From positions 35,488 to 99,487 of the forward strand of contig CAMYLJ010000027.1 of NCBI GenBank assembly GCA_947259215.1: a stretch of 64,000 nucleotides of DNA. The letters run 5' to 3'. Under the pieces are notes generated by a model. The model worked only from the letters and a program-made list of their open reading frames with translations. It did no database searches and was not told the origin of the DNA. This DNA is from an uncultured delta proteobacterium. GTDB lineage: Bacteria; Myxococcota_A; UBA9160; JAFDET01. Position 1 is the stretch's first letter, and the number at the start of each line of letters is the position of its first letter. Of this stretch, positions 1-8,434 are shown one piece after another. Both the position numbers and the translations under genes were made by a program.

Positions 1-158
1 TCGGCGAGCCGCTCCGCCAGCTCGCCGGGGTTCAGCACCAGCGCGCCGACCCGGCACTCTCCGCTCGCCGCGAGGGCCGAGAGCAGGTGCCAGGTGGCCA
101 CCTCGGCGCCAGCCCAGCGATCGCCCGACGCCAGGTGCACGACCCGCGGCTCGCTCAT
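1..158 (-). CDS. Glycosyltransferase family 4, N-terminal fragment
   Basis: Only the first 52 codons are inside the window; the gene runs off the left edge. The translation begins MSEPRVVHLASGDRWAGAE and continues as a beta-strand, glycine-rich turn and helix, which is the usual opening of a GT-B fold sugar transferase of family GT4 (nucleotide-sugar donor, cytoplasmic face of the membrane). The ATG (158-156) overlaps the stop codon of the ATP-grasp gene by ATGA, so it is translationally coupled as the last visible gene of a five-gene minus-strand operon. The acceptor cannot be predicted because the C-terminal half is missing. Confidence 0.7.
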   Translation of the reverse strand, partial: MSEPRVVHLASGDRWAGAEVATWHLLSALAASGECRVGALVLNPGELAERLA

Positions 159-1333
159 CCGAGGCGCTCCCGCAGCTCGCGCCAGAAGGGGCGCGGGTCG
201 TCGCGGCGCCAGACCTCGAGGCGGGTCCCGTCGAAGAAGCTGGCGAAGAACCCGGCCAGCACGGCCCAGACACCGCGACCCAGCGCCCGGCGCTCGGCCG
301 GTCGCCGCAGGGCGATCCAGGTGTGATCCACGTCCCCGAGCAGCCAGCGTGTGCGCACCCCGAGCCGCGGCGCGGGCGCCTGGATCGGCACGCCCCGGGC
401 GAGGTCCACCAGCAGGCCCGGGAAGTCCACCCCCGCGTCGATCGCGAGCTGCACCGAGCCCCAGAGCCGCGGGTTCAGCTCCATCAGCATCGCACGCCCG
501 TCGGGTGTGCGGCGGAATTCGAGCATCGCCAGCCCATGCCACCCGAGCTCGCCGACGAGGCGCTCGCAAGCGGCGAGCTCGGCGGGCTCCATGTCCCGCG
601 ACTCGGACACCACGCTGGCGCCGCCGGAGGGGGGCTTCTCGCGCAGCCGGCGGTGTGCGAAGCGCGCGCGCACCACGCCGTGATCCACCAGCAGGAAGAC
701 GCCCTCGCCGTGCCCCGGCACGAACTCCTGGATCAGCGCGCCGCCGGCCATGCCGGGCTGGCGGATCGCTTCGGCGAGCTCGCCCGGTGTATTCACGCGC
801 ACCGGATGACCTCCCTCGGCCCAGCCAAGCCCGTTGCGCCAGCGCGAGCGCCGCGGCTTCAGGACCACCGGGTAGTCGAGCCCCGACGGGAGCGTGGCGA
901 GCGTGGACGGATCCTCCGCCAGGGCGCCGCGCGGCGTCGCGATCCCGACGCGTGCGGCAGCCTCGAGGAGCGCATGCTTGTCCACCGCCACGGCGTACGC
1001 CTCGCGCGGCGGAGCGGCCAATACGCAGCCCGACGGCAGGCAGGTGTCGAGCAGGTTCGCCGTCGCCACCTCGCTGACCGGCAGGACCAGCGTCTCGCCC
1101 AGGGACGCCGCCAGCCGCGCGAGACCTGCGCTCCACTCCTCGGGCGCCCGCTCGGGATCGGGCAACACGTGCTCGGCCGCCGCGTGGCGCGACGCGGCCG
1201 CGAGGCAGCCGGCGCGGCGCGCCAGGACGTGGACCGCCAGGCCGCGGGCTCCGAGGGCGCGGGTGGCCGCCAGCGCCGGACGGGACTCGCCGTCGGTCAC
1301 GAGAACGCTGACTTCGGGGCCGGGCCGGCTCAC
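155..1333 (-). CDS. ATP-grasp ligase of a glycan operon
   Basis: This 392-residue protein has an ATP-grasp layout. There is an N-terminal Rossmann-like region (VLVTDGESRPALAATRALG), a nucleotide-binding strand with a conserved lysine (YPVVLKPRR), an adenine-binding segment (ALIQEFVPG) and the metal-binding signature ELNPRLWGS near residue 320. Such enzymes activate a carboxylate through an acyl phosphate and ligate it to an amine or thiol. The GTG start at 1333 overlaps the upstream aminotransferase stop (GTGA). The neighbours (aminotransferase upstream, GT4 downstream, GT2) suggest it attaches an amino acid or similar group to an amino sugar. That substrate is inference; nothing in the sequence identifies it. 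Confidence 0.8.
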   Translation of the reverse strand: MSRPGPEVSVLVTDGESRPALAATRALGARGLAVHVLARRAGCLAAASRHAAAEHVLPDPERAPEEWSAGLARLAASLGETLVLPVSEVATANLLDTCLPSGCVLAAPPREAYAVAVDKHALLEAAARVGIATPRGALAEDPSTLATLPSGLDYPVVLKPRRSRWRNGLGWAEGGHPVRVNTPGELAEAIRQPGMAGGALIQEFVPGHGEGVFLLVDHGVVRARFAHRRLREKPPSGGASVVSESRDMEPAELAACERLVGELGWHGLAMLEFRRTPDGRAMLMELNPRLWGSVQLAIDAGVDFPGLLVDLARGVPIQAPAPRLGVRTRWLLGDVDHTWIALRRPAERRALGRGVWAVLAGFFASFFDGTRLEVWRRDDPRPFWRELRERLG

Positions 1334-2484
1334 GCCGCGTCTCCGAGCGCCCGCACGATGCATTCGACGTAACGTTCCGCGTCGGCGTGAGTGGGCAGGG
1401 TCAGGATGCGGGCCGCCAGCGCGCGCGCGCCCGCACACGACCGACGCTCCACCAGATGCGGGGCGAGCGGGGTCACGCGATCCAACGCGTCGGGATACGA
1501 GGGACTCGCCCCGAACGAGGCCAACGCCTCGAGGGCACGCACGCGGGCACCGGCATTGGGCGCGCGCACGGCCAGGCGCGGATAGACCCCGCGCTCGCCG
1601 GGAGCCGCGACGAGCGGCTCGAAGCGCGACTCCGCAGCCACCCGTTCGGCCAGGGCCAGCGCCCGTTCCGCCCGGCGCGCGGCGGCGGCCGCCACGTCTG
1701 CCACGCCCGCTGCCGCCAGCGCGAGCGACGCCGGGGCAATGGGTCCCCTCGGAAAGACCGGGTCGTAGATCGTCGCGCCCACGTGCAACGCCGGCACGGC
1801 GGCCAGCCAGCCGAAGACGCGCGGCGAGAGGGCCGCGTTTGCGGCCAGCGCGCGCAGCAGCGCGCCCCAGCGCGCGGGCGCCGGCGGAACCTCCGCGCTG
1901 GCCCCGGCGGCCCGCCACACGAGCGCCCCCCCGCCGAGCCCGGAGAGTGGCTTGCCGCGGGCGAAGGAGAGGAGCGCCACGTCGCCGCGACCACCCACGG
2001 GCCCGTCGCCGGCGCCGGCGGCCAGGCTCTGCGCCGCGTCGTCCACCACGGCCGCGCCCGCCGCCGCGGCGAGCGCGTGCACGGGCGCCACGGGCTCCGG
2101 CACGCCGTACAGGTTGCACACCACCACGGCCGCGGTTCGCTCCAGGGGCTGGCGCCTCAGGTCCTGGAGATCGATGCGGCCGGCTGCGTCCACGTCCACG
2201 AGTCGCACGCGCAGACCGGCCGCCACCACCGACGCCGGCACCGACCAGCAGGTGTAGGCCGGCACGACCACCTCCTGCCGGCCGCGTTCCGCGGCCAGGC
2301 GCACGAGCGCAGCCCGCAGGGCGTCGCGCCCCGACACGTGCAGCTCGACCGGTCCGGCCAGGCCGACGAGCTCGGCCAGGGCGCCGGCCAGACGGTTCGC
2401 CGCATCCCCCGGTGCGAGCAGCGAGGCCAGACGAGCGAGGGGCACGGGCTCCCCCGCCGGCGGAACCCGGAACCTGCGGTTCAT
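1330..2484 (-). CDS. DegT/DnrJ/EryC1-type PLP aminotransferase-like protein
   Basis: A 384-residue fold-type I PLP protein of the sugar aminotransferase family. Visible landmarks are the small domain strand EVVVPAYTCWSV, the cofactor aspartate in AAVVDDAAQSL and the Schiff-base lysine in FARGKPLSGLGGG. These enzymes transaminate keto-sugar nucleotides such as 3- or 4-keto hexoses, using glutamate. The ATG at 2484 overlaps the GT2 stop (ATGA). It is divergent from canonical sugar aminotransferases around the lysine, so exact activity is uncertain. The amine it would create is a plausible acceptor for the neighbouring ATP-grasp ligase (inference). Confidence 0.78.
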   Translation of the reverse strand: MNRRFRVPPAGEPVPLARLASLLAPGDAANRLAGALAELVGLAGPVELHVSGRDALRAALVRLAAERGRQEVVVPAYTCWSVPASVVAAGLRVRLVDVDAAGRIDLQDLRRQPLERTAAVVVCNLYGVPEPVAPVHALAAAAGAAVVDDAAQSLAAGAGDGPVGGRGDVALLSFARGKPLSGLGGGALVWRAAGASAEVPPAPARWGALLRALAANAALSPRVFGWLAAVPALHVGATIYDPVFPRGPIAPASLALAAAGVADVAAAAARRAERALALAERVAAESRFEPLVAAPGERGVYPRLAVRAPNAGARVRALEALASFGASPSYPDALDRVTPLAPHLVERRSCAGARALAARILTLPTHADAERYVECIVRALGDAA

Positions 2485-3602
2485 CGGCGGGTCGGCGCCC
2501 AGGTCACCGCGCGGCGGCCGGACACGTGGTACGCCCACGCCACCAGCATGGAGGCGTTCACGAGCAGGAAGTAGCCCGCCAGGCGCGGCAGGCGACCGGC
2601 TCCGTCGGACGGTCGCGCCAGGGCCCAGAGACCCGCCGCGTAGGCTGCGAGCTGGGCAGCCAGCAGGGCCGCTGCCGGGGCGCTCGTCGCTGCGGCGGCG
2701 GCGCTCGCGACGAGCAGCGCCACCAGGGCGAAGGGCGACGTGAAGCGCGCCAGCTTGTGGCCCCACACCGCCAGCGCGAGACGACCCCGGCGCGGATCGA
2801 GCAGCGCCCGGTAGCGGAACAGCACCGCGAGACCGCGCCTCACGGTGCGCACCTTCCGGGCCCACTCCGCCGCGGCGTCTTCCGTGACGCCGAAGCGCGC
2901 CCGGGCGGCCGGCTCGGAGACCGCCCGCAGGCCGCGGCGGCCGGCTTCGAGGGCCGTGCGGAAATCGCTCGCCAGATCGTCGGGCCACGGATCTCCGAGC
3001 TCGCGGCGCGCGGCGAAGAACGAGCCCGAGAGCCCCACCAGGCTGGCGGCCTCGCTCTCCCACTGGCGCAGGGCCATCTCCAGGCGCACGTAGGCGCCCT
3101 CGCCGGACCCACCCTCGACCACGTCCTCGCTGCTCACGCAGCCGACCGCGGGATCGGCGAAGGGACGCACGATCGCCGTCAGGGCGTCCGGCTCGAGTCG
3201 CGCCGACAGGTCGCTGAAGACCAGGATCTCCCCGGTGGCGCGTGCGATGGCCGCCGCCTGCGCGGCTTCCTTGCCACGGCGCTCGGGGAGCGCCACGAGC
3301 TCCACGCCCCGGTTCGCGTACGCGCGTGCCAGTGCCTCGGTGCCGTCGCTGGAGCCGTCGGAGGCGACGATCACCTGACGCGCGCCCGCGTACGTGCACG
3401 CCAGGGTGTTGTCGAGCTTGGCGGCCAGCTCGTCGGCTCCGTCGTGGACGGCGAGGATCAGCGAGAGCGGCGGCGTCACGTCACCGCGCCGCAGCGGGCG
3501 CGGCGCGAAGCGCGCCAGCAGGTAGAGCGTTAGCGGATAGCCGACGTACGCGAAGCCCAGCCACGCAGCCGCGATGCCCGCGACTCCCCACGCCACACTC
3601 AC
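2481..3602 (-). CDS. Glycosyltransferase family 2, membrane-anchored
   Basis: 373 residues. An N-terminal membrane helix (residues about 5-27) precedes a GT-A domain with the nucleotide-binding DGSSDGT motif near residue 80, a second acidic site (FSDLSARLEPDA) and the Q/RxxRW-like region represented by RQWESE. Two to three hydrophobic helices follow at about 285-360. This is the arrangement of processive or polyprenyl-linked sugar transferases of the inner membrane. The gene overlaps the phosphatase gene upstream by ATGA, consistent with one envelope glycan operon. Donor and linkage cannot be read from sequence. Confidence 0.85.
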   Translation of the reverse strand: MSVAWGVAGIAAAWLGFAYVGYPLTLYLLARFAPRPLRRGDVTPPLSLILAVHDGADELAAKLDNTLACTYAGARQVIVASDGSSDGTEALARAYANRGVELVALPERRGKEAAQAAAIARATGEILVFSDLSARLEPDALTAIVRPFADPAVGCVSSEDVVEGGSGEGAYVRLEMALRQWESEAASLVGLSGSFFAARRELGDPWPDDLASDFRTALEAGRRGLRAVSEPAARARFGVTEDAAAEWARKVRTVRRGLAVLFRYRALLDPRRGRLALAVWGHKLARFTSPFALVALLVASAAAAATSAPAAALLAAQLAAYAAGLWALARPSDGAGRLPRLAGYFLLVNASMLVAWAYHVSGRRAVTWAPTRR

Positions 3603-4180
3603 GGCGCAACTCTCTCGATGCGCTGGGCGAGCCGCGCCACGGCCGCCTCCAGGCGCACGAACACCGCCTCGAAGAAGGCATCGTCGCGGCCCCAGGGGTC
3701 GGCGATCGCGAACGGGGGCTCCGGCAGGAAGTCACCGAGCAGCCGGACCCGGGCCTCGCACGCCGGCCAGCGCCGGACCAGCTCGGCGGCGTGACGGCCC
3801 TGCATACCGAGGATCAGATCCGCGTCGGCGACGTCCTGGTCCGACACCGGACGCGTGCGATGGGGCCCGAGGTCGACGCCCCGGCGCGTCGCCGCGCGCA
3901 CGGCGGCCTCCGGGGCGGGATCGTCGCCGGAGGCTGCGAGTCCGGCGGACCGCACCCGGAGCGCCGGCAGACACTGGGCCATGCGCGCGCCCGCGAACGG
4001 GCTGCGGCACAGGTTTCCGTGGCACACGACGAGCACCCGCTGCACGGAGCCCGGCAGGCCCGGCTCGCCGACCAGGCGCCGCCGCCACTCGTGCCACGCG
4101 TCTTCGCGTGCCTGCGACGAGACCAGCACCCGAGCTAGCGCGCGGGCGCCGCCCCAGGGGCGCGGCGCAACGTCAACCAC
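3599..4180 (-). CDS. Low-molecular-weight protein tyrosine phosphatase
   Basis: 193 residues. The P-loop VCHGNLCRSP matches the family signature (V)CxGNxCRSP with the catalytic Cys and Arg, and the general-acid aspartate lies in ADPWGRDD. An N-terminal extension of about 45 residues precedes the catalytic domain, longer than in minimal Wzb or Etp enzymes. Phosphatases of this type commonly sit in exopolysaccharide operons, where they reset the tyrosine kinase that controls chain length; no such kinase is visible here. The start used is the GTG at 4180. It is the first gene of the minus-strand operon and is divergent from the exosortase-like gene, with 124 bp between them. Confidence 0.88.
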   Translation of the reverse strand: MVDVAPRPWGGARALARVLVSSQAREDAWHEWRRRLVGEPGLPGSVQRVLVVCHGNLCRSPFAGARMAQCLPALRVRSAGLAASGDDPAPEAAVRAATRRGVDLGPHRTRPVSDQDVADADLILGMQGRHAAELVRRWPACEARVRLLGDFLPEPPFAIADPWGRDDAFFEAVFVRLEAAVARLAQRIERVAP

Positions 4181-4304
4181 CGTGTCTCCCGCCCCGCTCG
4201 ACCCGAGCCGCTACCATCACGCGTCCACCGTGCGAGCCTTCGGGCTGCCATCGGGGCAGCTTGAGTGCGCAGCCGTCCCGAAGCGAGGCACCCCCGGCAC
4301 CCCG

Positions 4305-5129
4305 ATGCAAGGGCCTCGAACCGCCGCGAGGGAGACGGCCGTCTGGTTGGCACTGGCCGTGGGCTTCTCCCCGGTTCTGGTGGATCTCGCTCGCAATTTG
4401 CTCGCCTTCCCCCACGATCATTGCACCCTGGTCGCCCCCGTGCTGCTCGCCCTGGCGCTGCGTCCCGGCGCGCCCCGCCAGCGGCCGCGGCCCGGCCTGG
4501 GCGCGGGACTGCTCGCCTGCGGCGCTGGCCTCCAGCTCGCCGGGATCGCCATCGACGGCTGGAGCGTGTCCCGGCTGGGGCTGCCGGTCGCAGCCCTCGG
4601 CGTGGCGGCCTGGCTGGGGCGCCCGCCTCTGGCGGCGACCGCCCTGCTCTTCTGGCTCGTGCCGGTTCCGGACTCCATCCTGGACGCCGTCAGCCCGAGC
4701 GGTGAGTCGCTGCTCAGCCAGCTGGGTGTCGCGCTGATCCGGCCTCTGGCCGCCGGGCTCGAGGCTGTGGGCCCGCTCGTGCGTGCGGGCGACGCCTACC
4801 TGCCGCTGGAGGCCGGCGACTGGGGTCACGCCCCGATCGCGGCCCTCTCGGCGACGGGCTGGTTCGCTTCGGTCCGGCTGGGACGCAACGTGGCCACCGG
4901 GATGCTGTGGGCCGCGCTCGGCGGGGCCGCCGGGGTCGCGGCCCAGCTGGTCTTCGGGGTCCTCGGCATCGCCTGGTTCGCGCTGGGGGATCCGGCGGGC
5001 CTGGCCTTCGTCTGGATCCGGCAGCTGGCCTGGCTGCTGCCGACCCTCGCCGCCACGTTCGCGATCGAGCAGCGAGCCCGGTCCGCGAAACTGGATGCAG
5101 AAGCAGGCGCAACTCGCTACGGAAACTGA
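4305..5129 (+). CDS. Exosortase-like membrane protein lacking catalytic residues
   Basis: 274 residues with about eight hydrophobic segments. The central stretch FWLVPVPDSIL, a repeated Leu/Ala helix, GDAYLPLE and the closing helices follow the exosortase (EpsH/Xrt) pattern. Active exosortases carry a Cys in an ACSG motif, an Arg and a His. Here the Cys region reads GHAPIAAL, the only cysteines are in the N-terminal half, and the region expected to hold the His reads FVWIRQLAW. I therefore infer a non-proteolytic relative, or a distant variant. EpsI, the usual partner, is encoded two genes downstream. The ATG at 4305 was chosen because it precedes the first membrane helix; the Shine-Dalgarno sequence is weak. 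Confidence 0.62.
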   Translation: MQGPRTAARETAVWLALAVGFSPVLVDLARNLLAFPHDHCTLVAPVLLALALRPGAPRQRPRPGLGAGLLACGAGLQLAGIAIDGWSVSRLGLPVAALGVAAWLGRPPLAATALLFWLVPVPDSILDAVSPSGESLLSQLGVALIRPLAAGLEAVGPLVRAGDAYLPLEAGDWGHAPIAALSATGWFASVRLGRNVATGMLWAALGGAAGVAAQLVFGVLGIAWFALGDPAGLAFVWIRQLAWLLPTLAATFAIEQRARSAKLDAEAGATRYGN

Positions 5130-5267
5130 CGATTTCAGATCCGTCACCGGCGTAACCCCGAGGGCCACTCACCTCGGATGGCTGCGGTATGCTGCCGCAT
5201 CCCACCGGCGGGTCCCGCCGGTGGCGCGGCGGGCCGCACTGCTTCGGGGGGAGGATCGGCACCCGCA

Positions 5268-6680
5268 ATGAGTCGCGTCGTGATCCTCGGTGGCGGGCCG
5301 GCCGGGCTCGGGGCCGCCTACTGGCTGGCCTCGCGCGGCCTGGCGCCCGTCGTGATCGAGCAACGCGAGAGCGTCGGCGGCAACGCCGGCAGCTTCGAGC
5401 TGGCGGGGCTGCGCGTCGACTACGGCAGCCACCGCCTGCACCCGGCCGCCGACCCCGGGGTGCTGGCCACCCTGCGCGAGCTCCTGGGCGACGACCTGCT
5501 GGAGCGGCCGCGCCACGGCCGCATCCGTCTGCTGGATCGCTGGCTCCACTTTCCCCTGCGTCCCCTCGACCTGGTGCGTCGGGCTCCGCCGCGCTTCGTC
5601 GCGGGGGTCGCCACGGACGTGCTCCGCAAGCTGGTCCCGAGCAGCGCCAACGGACCGGAGACCTTCGCCAGCGTCCTCGAGCGCGGCCTCGGCCGCACGA
5701 TCTGCCGCGACTTCTACTTCCCCTACGCGCGCAAGATCTGGGGCCTCGACCCGGAAGCCATCTCCCCGACCCAGGCGTACAAGCGTGTCTCGTCGGGAAC
5801 CCTCGGCAAGCTGGTGCGCCGGCTGCTGCCGGGCGGCACCGGGCCCGGCGCCGGCCAGCGCCGCGGTGTCTTCTACTACCCGCGCAAGGGCTACGGGCAG
5901 ATCAGCGAGGCCCTGTGCGAGGCAGCCGCGGAGCGCGGCGCGGACATCCGTCTGGGCACGAAGGTGGCCCGCGTGGGACTGGCCGAGGGCGGCGCGCGGG
6001 TCGAGGTGATTCGCGGCGCCGAGGACGAGGAGCTCGTCGCGGATCACGTGTGGTCGACGATCCCCATGGGCGTCCTCGTGCGCCTGCTCGACCCGAAAGC
6101 CCCCACCGCCGTGGAGTCGGCGGCCCGCGAGCTCGAGCTGCGCGCGATGCTGCTGGTCTACCTGGTGCTGGAGGAAGATCGCTTCAGCGAGTACGACGCC
6201 CACTACTTCCCGGGCCTGGACATCCCATTCACTCGCCTGTCCGAGCCGAAGAACTACGCGGCCCGCTTCGAACCGCCGGGACGCACGGTGCTCTGCGCCG
6301 AGATCCCCTGCTCCAGCGACGACCCCGTGTGGCTGTTCGACGAGGCCGCGCTCGGCGACCTGGTGCGCGAAGGCCTGGCCCGCGCGGGCCTGCCCGTCCG
6401 CAGCCGCGTCGCCGAGGTGGCGGTACGCCGCCTGCCCGCCGCGTATCCGATCTACAGCCACGGCTACGAGGAACGCTTCGAGCGGGTGGACGCCTGGCTC
6501 GGCGTGCAGCCGCGCTTGCTCTCCTTCGGCCGTCAGGGTCTCTACGCCCACGACAACACCCACCACGCCCTCTACATGGCCCGCTGCGCGGCGGACTGCC
6601 TGGGGAGCGGGGGCGACTTCGACGCCGACCGCTGGGCGGGGTACCGCCGGGAATTCGAATCGCATGTGGTCGAGGACTGA
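5268..6680 (+). CDS. FAD-dependent oxidoreductase (protoporphyrinogen oxidase/UDP-galactopyranose mutase-like)
   Basis: 470 residues starting MSRVVILGGGPAGLGAA, a textbook dinucleotide-binding GxGxxG motif, followed by the glutamate that binds the FAD ribose (VVIEQRESVGG). YGSHRLHP and the C-terminal FAD-contact region (RQGLYAHDNTHH) fit the large amine oxidase, phytoene desaturase and UDP-galactopyranose mutase superfamily. It lies between the exosortase-like gene and epsI, so an envelope glycan or lipid substrate is likely (inference). A purine-rich stretch at 5246-5254 precedes the ATG by 13 bases. It is one of three FAD oxidoreductases of this superfamily in the window, each next to glycan genes. 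Confidence 0.78.
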   Translation: MSRVVILGGGPAGLGAAYWLASRGLAPVVIEQRESVGGNAGSFELAGLRVDYGSHRLHPAADPGVLATLRELLGDDLLERPRHGRIRLLDRWLHFPLRPLDLVRRAPPRFVAGVATDVLRKLVPSSANGPETFASVLERGLGRTICRDFYFPYARKIWGLDPEAISPTQAYKRVSSGTLGKLVRRLLPGGTGPGAGQRRGVFYYPRKGYGQISEALCEAAAERGADIRLGTKVARVGLAEGGARVEVIRGAEDEELVADHVWSTIPMGVLVRLLDPKAPTAVESAARELELRAMLLVYLVLEEDRFSEYDAHYFPGLDIPFTRLSEPKNYAARFEPPGRTVLCAEIPCSSDDPVWLFDEAALGDLVREGLARAGLPVRSRVAEVAVRRLPAAYPIYSHGYEERFERVDAWLGVQPRLLSFGRQGLYAHDNTHHALYMARCAADCLGSGGDFDADRWAGYRREFESHVVED

Positions 6681-6688
6681 GGAGCCGG

Positions 6689-7339
6689 GTGACTCGCGAT
6701 CGACTGACGCTGGCCGCCCTGTGCGTTGTGCTCGTCGCCCTCGGCGCTTTGGCCTGGGTCCTGAGCCTGCGGCCGGCGCTTCAGCCCCAGGCCGAGACGC
6801 TGCAGCAGCTGCCGCGTTCGATCGGCGGCTGGGAGGGAAGCAATGTTCCCCTCGAGAACAACGTGGAGTCGGTCCTGCAAGCCGACTTCAATCTCCAGCG
6901 CGCCTACCAGCACCCCACCGGCGCCACCATCTGGCTCTACATCGGCTACTACGGTACCGCGCGAGGCGGGCGCCCCGAGCACACGCCTCGCAGCTGCTAC
7001 ACGTCGGCGGGCTGGGGGATCGCCCGCTCCCGCACGATCCCCGTCGCGGGCCAGCTGCGGGTCCGCGAGTTGCTGGTGGAGCAGCCCGGCCAGCGCCGAC
7101 TCGTCCACTACTGGCTGCGGTCATGGCGTCGCACGGGGATGGTGAGCGGGTTCGAGCAGAACCTGGATCGCCTGCGCGGGCGGCTCGGGGGAGGCCGGGC
7201 CGACGGCGCCCTGGTGCGACTCTCGACGCCCCTGGACGTGGACGAGGAGGCAGCGCGCAGCCGCCTGATCGCCTTCGCGACCGAGCTGGATCCGTTGCTG
7301 GCGCAGCGCTGGCCCGAGGAAGTGGCGTCATCGCGCTGA
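6689..7339 (+). CDS. epsI: EpsI family exosortase-associated protein
   Basis: 216 residues with one N-terminal membrane helix followed by an extracytoplasmic domain. The motifs PRSIGGWEG, a GYYGTARGG strand and HTPRSCYTSAGW match EpsI/DUF3485 proteins, which are encoded with, or fused to, exosortases in exopolysaccharide loci. The GTG start has GGAG at 6681-6684 and lies 8 bases past the stop of the FAD oxidoreductase gene, so the two genes are co-transcribed. Its presence supports reading the gene at 4305 as an exosortase relative despite the missing active site. It ends base-to-base against the convergent LOG gene. Confidence 0.82.
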   Translation: MTRDRLTLAALCVVLVALGALAWVLSLRPALQPQAETLQQLPRSIGGWEGSNVPLENNVESVLQADFNLQRAYQHPTGATIWLYIGYYGTARGGRPEHTPRSCYTSAGWGIARSRTIPVAGQLRVRELLVEQPGQRRLVHYWLRSWRRTGMVSGFEQNLDRLRGRLGGGRADGALVRLSTPLDVDEEAARSRLIAFATELDPLLAQRWPEEVASSR

Positions 7340-8029
7340 TCAGGGCATGTCGCGACCCTCGCCGGCGCGAGGGCCCAGCTCCTCCTGGCGGCTGGCGAAG
7401 TCGCTCTGAATGATGTCCACGAGCTCGTCCACCGAGTCGGTCAGATGCACCAGCTCGAGGTCCGAGTCCGAGATCATGCGCTCGCGCAGGGGCTGCTTGC
7501 GCAGCCAGTCGAAGAGCCCGTTCCAGAAGTCCCGACCGTAGAGCACGACCGGAAACTGGTGGATCTTGCCGGTCTGCTTCAGGGTCAGCGCCTCGAAGAT
7601 CTCGTCCAGGGTTCCGAAGCCCCCGGGCATGCAGACCAGCGCGCAGGAGTACTTCACGAACATCACCTTGCGCGCAAAGAAGTACTGGAAGTGGACGAGT
7701 GTCTGCGAGTACGGGTTCGCGTCCTGCTCGAAGGGCAGCCGGATGTTCAGGCCAATGGACCGGCTCGGACCCTCCGCCGCGCCGCGATTGGCCGCCTCCA
7801 TGATTCCCGGGCCGCCGCCGGTGATGACCGCGAAACCCGCCTCCGACAGGGCCTCGGCCACCCGCTGGGCGTCGCGGTAGTACGGATGGTCCTCCGGCAC
7901 CCGTGCGCTCCCGAAGACGGTGACCGCCGGCCAGACCGGTCGCAGGGTCTCGAAGCCCTCCACGAACTCGGCCATGATCTTGAAGAGGGCCCAGGTGTCC
8001 TTCGCGCGGCGATCAAGTGCGTCCGGCAT
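7340..8029 (-). CDS. LOG family nucleotide-processing protein (TIGR00730 type)
   Basis: 229 residues with a Rossmann-like fold. The sequence shows GGGPGIMEAANRGA and the signature PGGFGTLDE, the phosphate-binding and catalytic motifs of Lonely Guy proteins, which cleave ribose-5-phosphate from nucleoside monophosphates (AMP and cytokinin precursors). The N-terminal helical extension and the RKVMFVKYS segment are normal for the longer bacterial subgroup. It is transcribed convergently with epsI and shows no functional link to it. Confidence 0.88.
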   Translation of the reverse strand: MPDALDRRAKDTWALFKIMAEFVEGFETLRPVWPAVTVFGSARVPEDHPYYRDAQRVAEALSEAGFAVITGGGPGIMEAANRGAAEGPSRSIGLNIRLPFEQDANPYSQTLVHFQYFFARKVMFVKYSCALVCMPGGFGTLDEIFEALTLKQTGKIHQFPVVLYGRDFWNGLFDWLRKQPLRERMISDSDLELVHLTDSVDELVDIIQSDFASRQEELGPRAGEGRDMP

Positions 8030-8078
8030 GCCTCCCCCATCGGTAGCACGCAGACGCGACTTGAACCGCTTCGCCGCG

Positions 8079-8372
8079 CTACGGTTTCTTGAAGAGCGAG
8101 TCGAGGCCGGCGCGGGCGTCCTGCTGCTCGCGAGCCACCGCGCCGCTCCCCTCTCCCGCTCCCGCCCGGAACCAGTCGCAGCGGTTGGCCCGCTCGCGGT
8201 CGCGGACCATCTCGGCCTGGGACTCCCGGCACTCGTTGTGGGCCGACGGATCGTGGTGGGCGCAGTTGCGACAGACGTGGAGGTCGGCGCCGCAGCCCGA
8301 GCACTCGTCGCGGAAGCCGATCCGCTCGCCGGCGGCGAGCGCCTCCTCCCGCCCGCAGGCGAAGCACTGCAT
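8079..8372 (-). CDS. Small cysteine-rich zinc-ribbon protein
   Basis: 97 residues from the ATG at 8372. Cysteines occur as CFACG, CSGCG, CRNCAHHD, NECRES and RCDWF, suggesting two structural zinc sites. The C-terminal tail is basic and ends SLFKKP. Similar small proteins with this CxNCxxxD...C...C pattern are widespread and uncharacterised. An upstream in-frame TTG (8408) would add 12 residues but would run to within 26 bases of the divergent secreted-protein start, so I prefer the ATG that puts the first CxxC at residues 3-6. Function is unknown. Confidence 0.65.
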   Translation of the reverse strand: MQCFACGREEALAAGERIGFRDECSGCGADLHVCRNCAHHDPSAHNECRESQAEMVRDRERANRCDWFRAGAGEGSGAVAREQQDARAGLDSLFKKP

Positions 8373-8420
8373 GGGGCCGACGGTGCGACCGCGGCCGGGG
8401 CGTGTCAAGCGGAAACCCGG

Positions 8421-8426
8421 TAGCCT
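8421..8426 (+). promoter_or_regulatory. Possible -10 hexamer of a leaderless gene
   Basis: TAGCCT ends 8 bases before the ATG at 8435, which has no Shine-Dalgarno sequence. A transcript would start at or next to the ATG. No convincing -35 is seen. Confidence 0.3.
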
Positions 8427-8434
8427 GCTCCTCC

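Noticed and set aside
155..2119. Very long overlapping open frames on both strands throughout 1-20 kb
   Set aside because: High GC at the third codon position produces shadow frames; they lack motifs and are compositionally biased to Arg, Ala, Gly and Pro.
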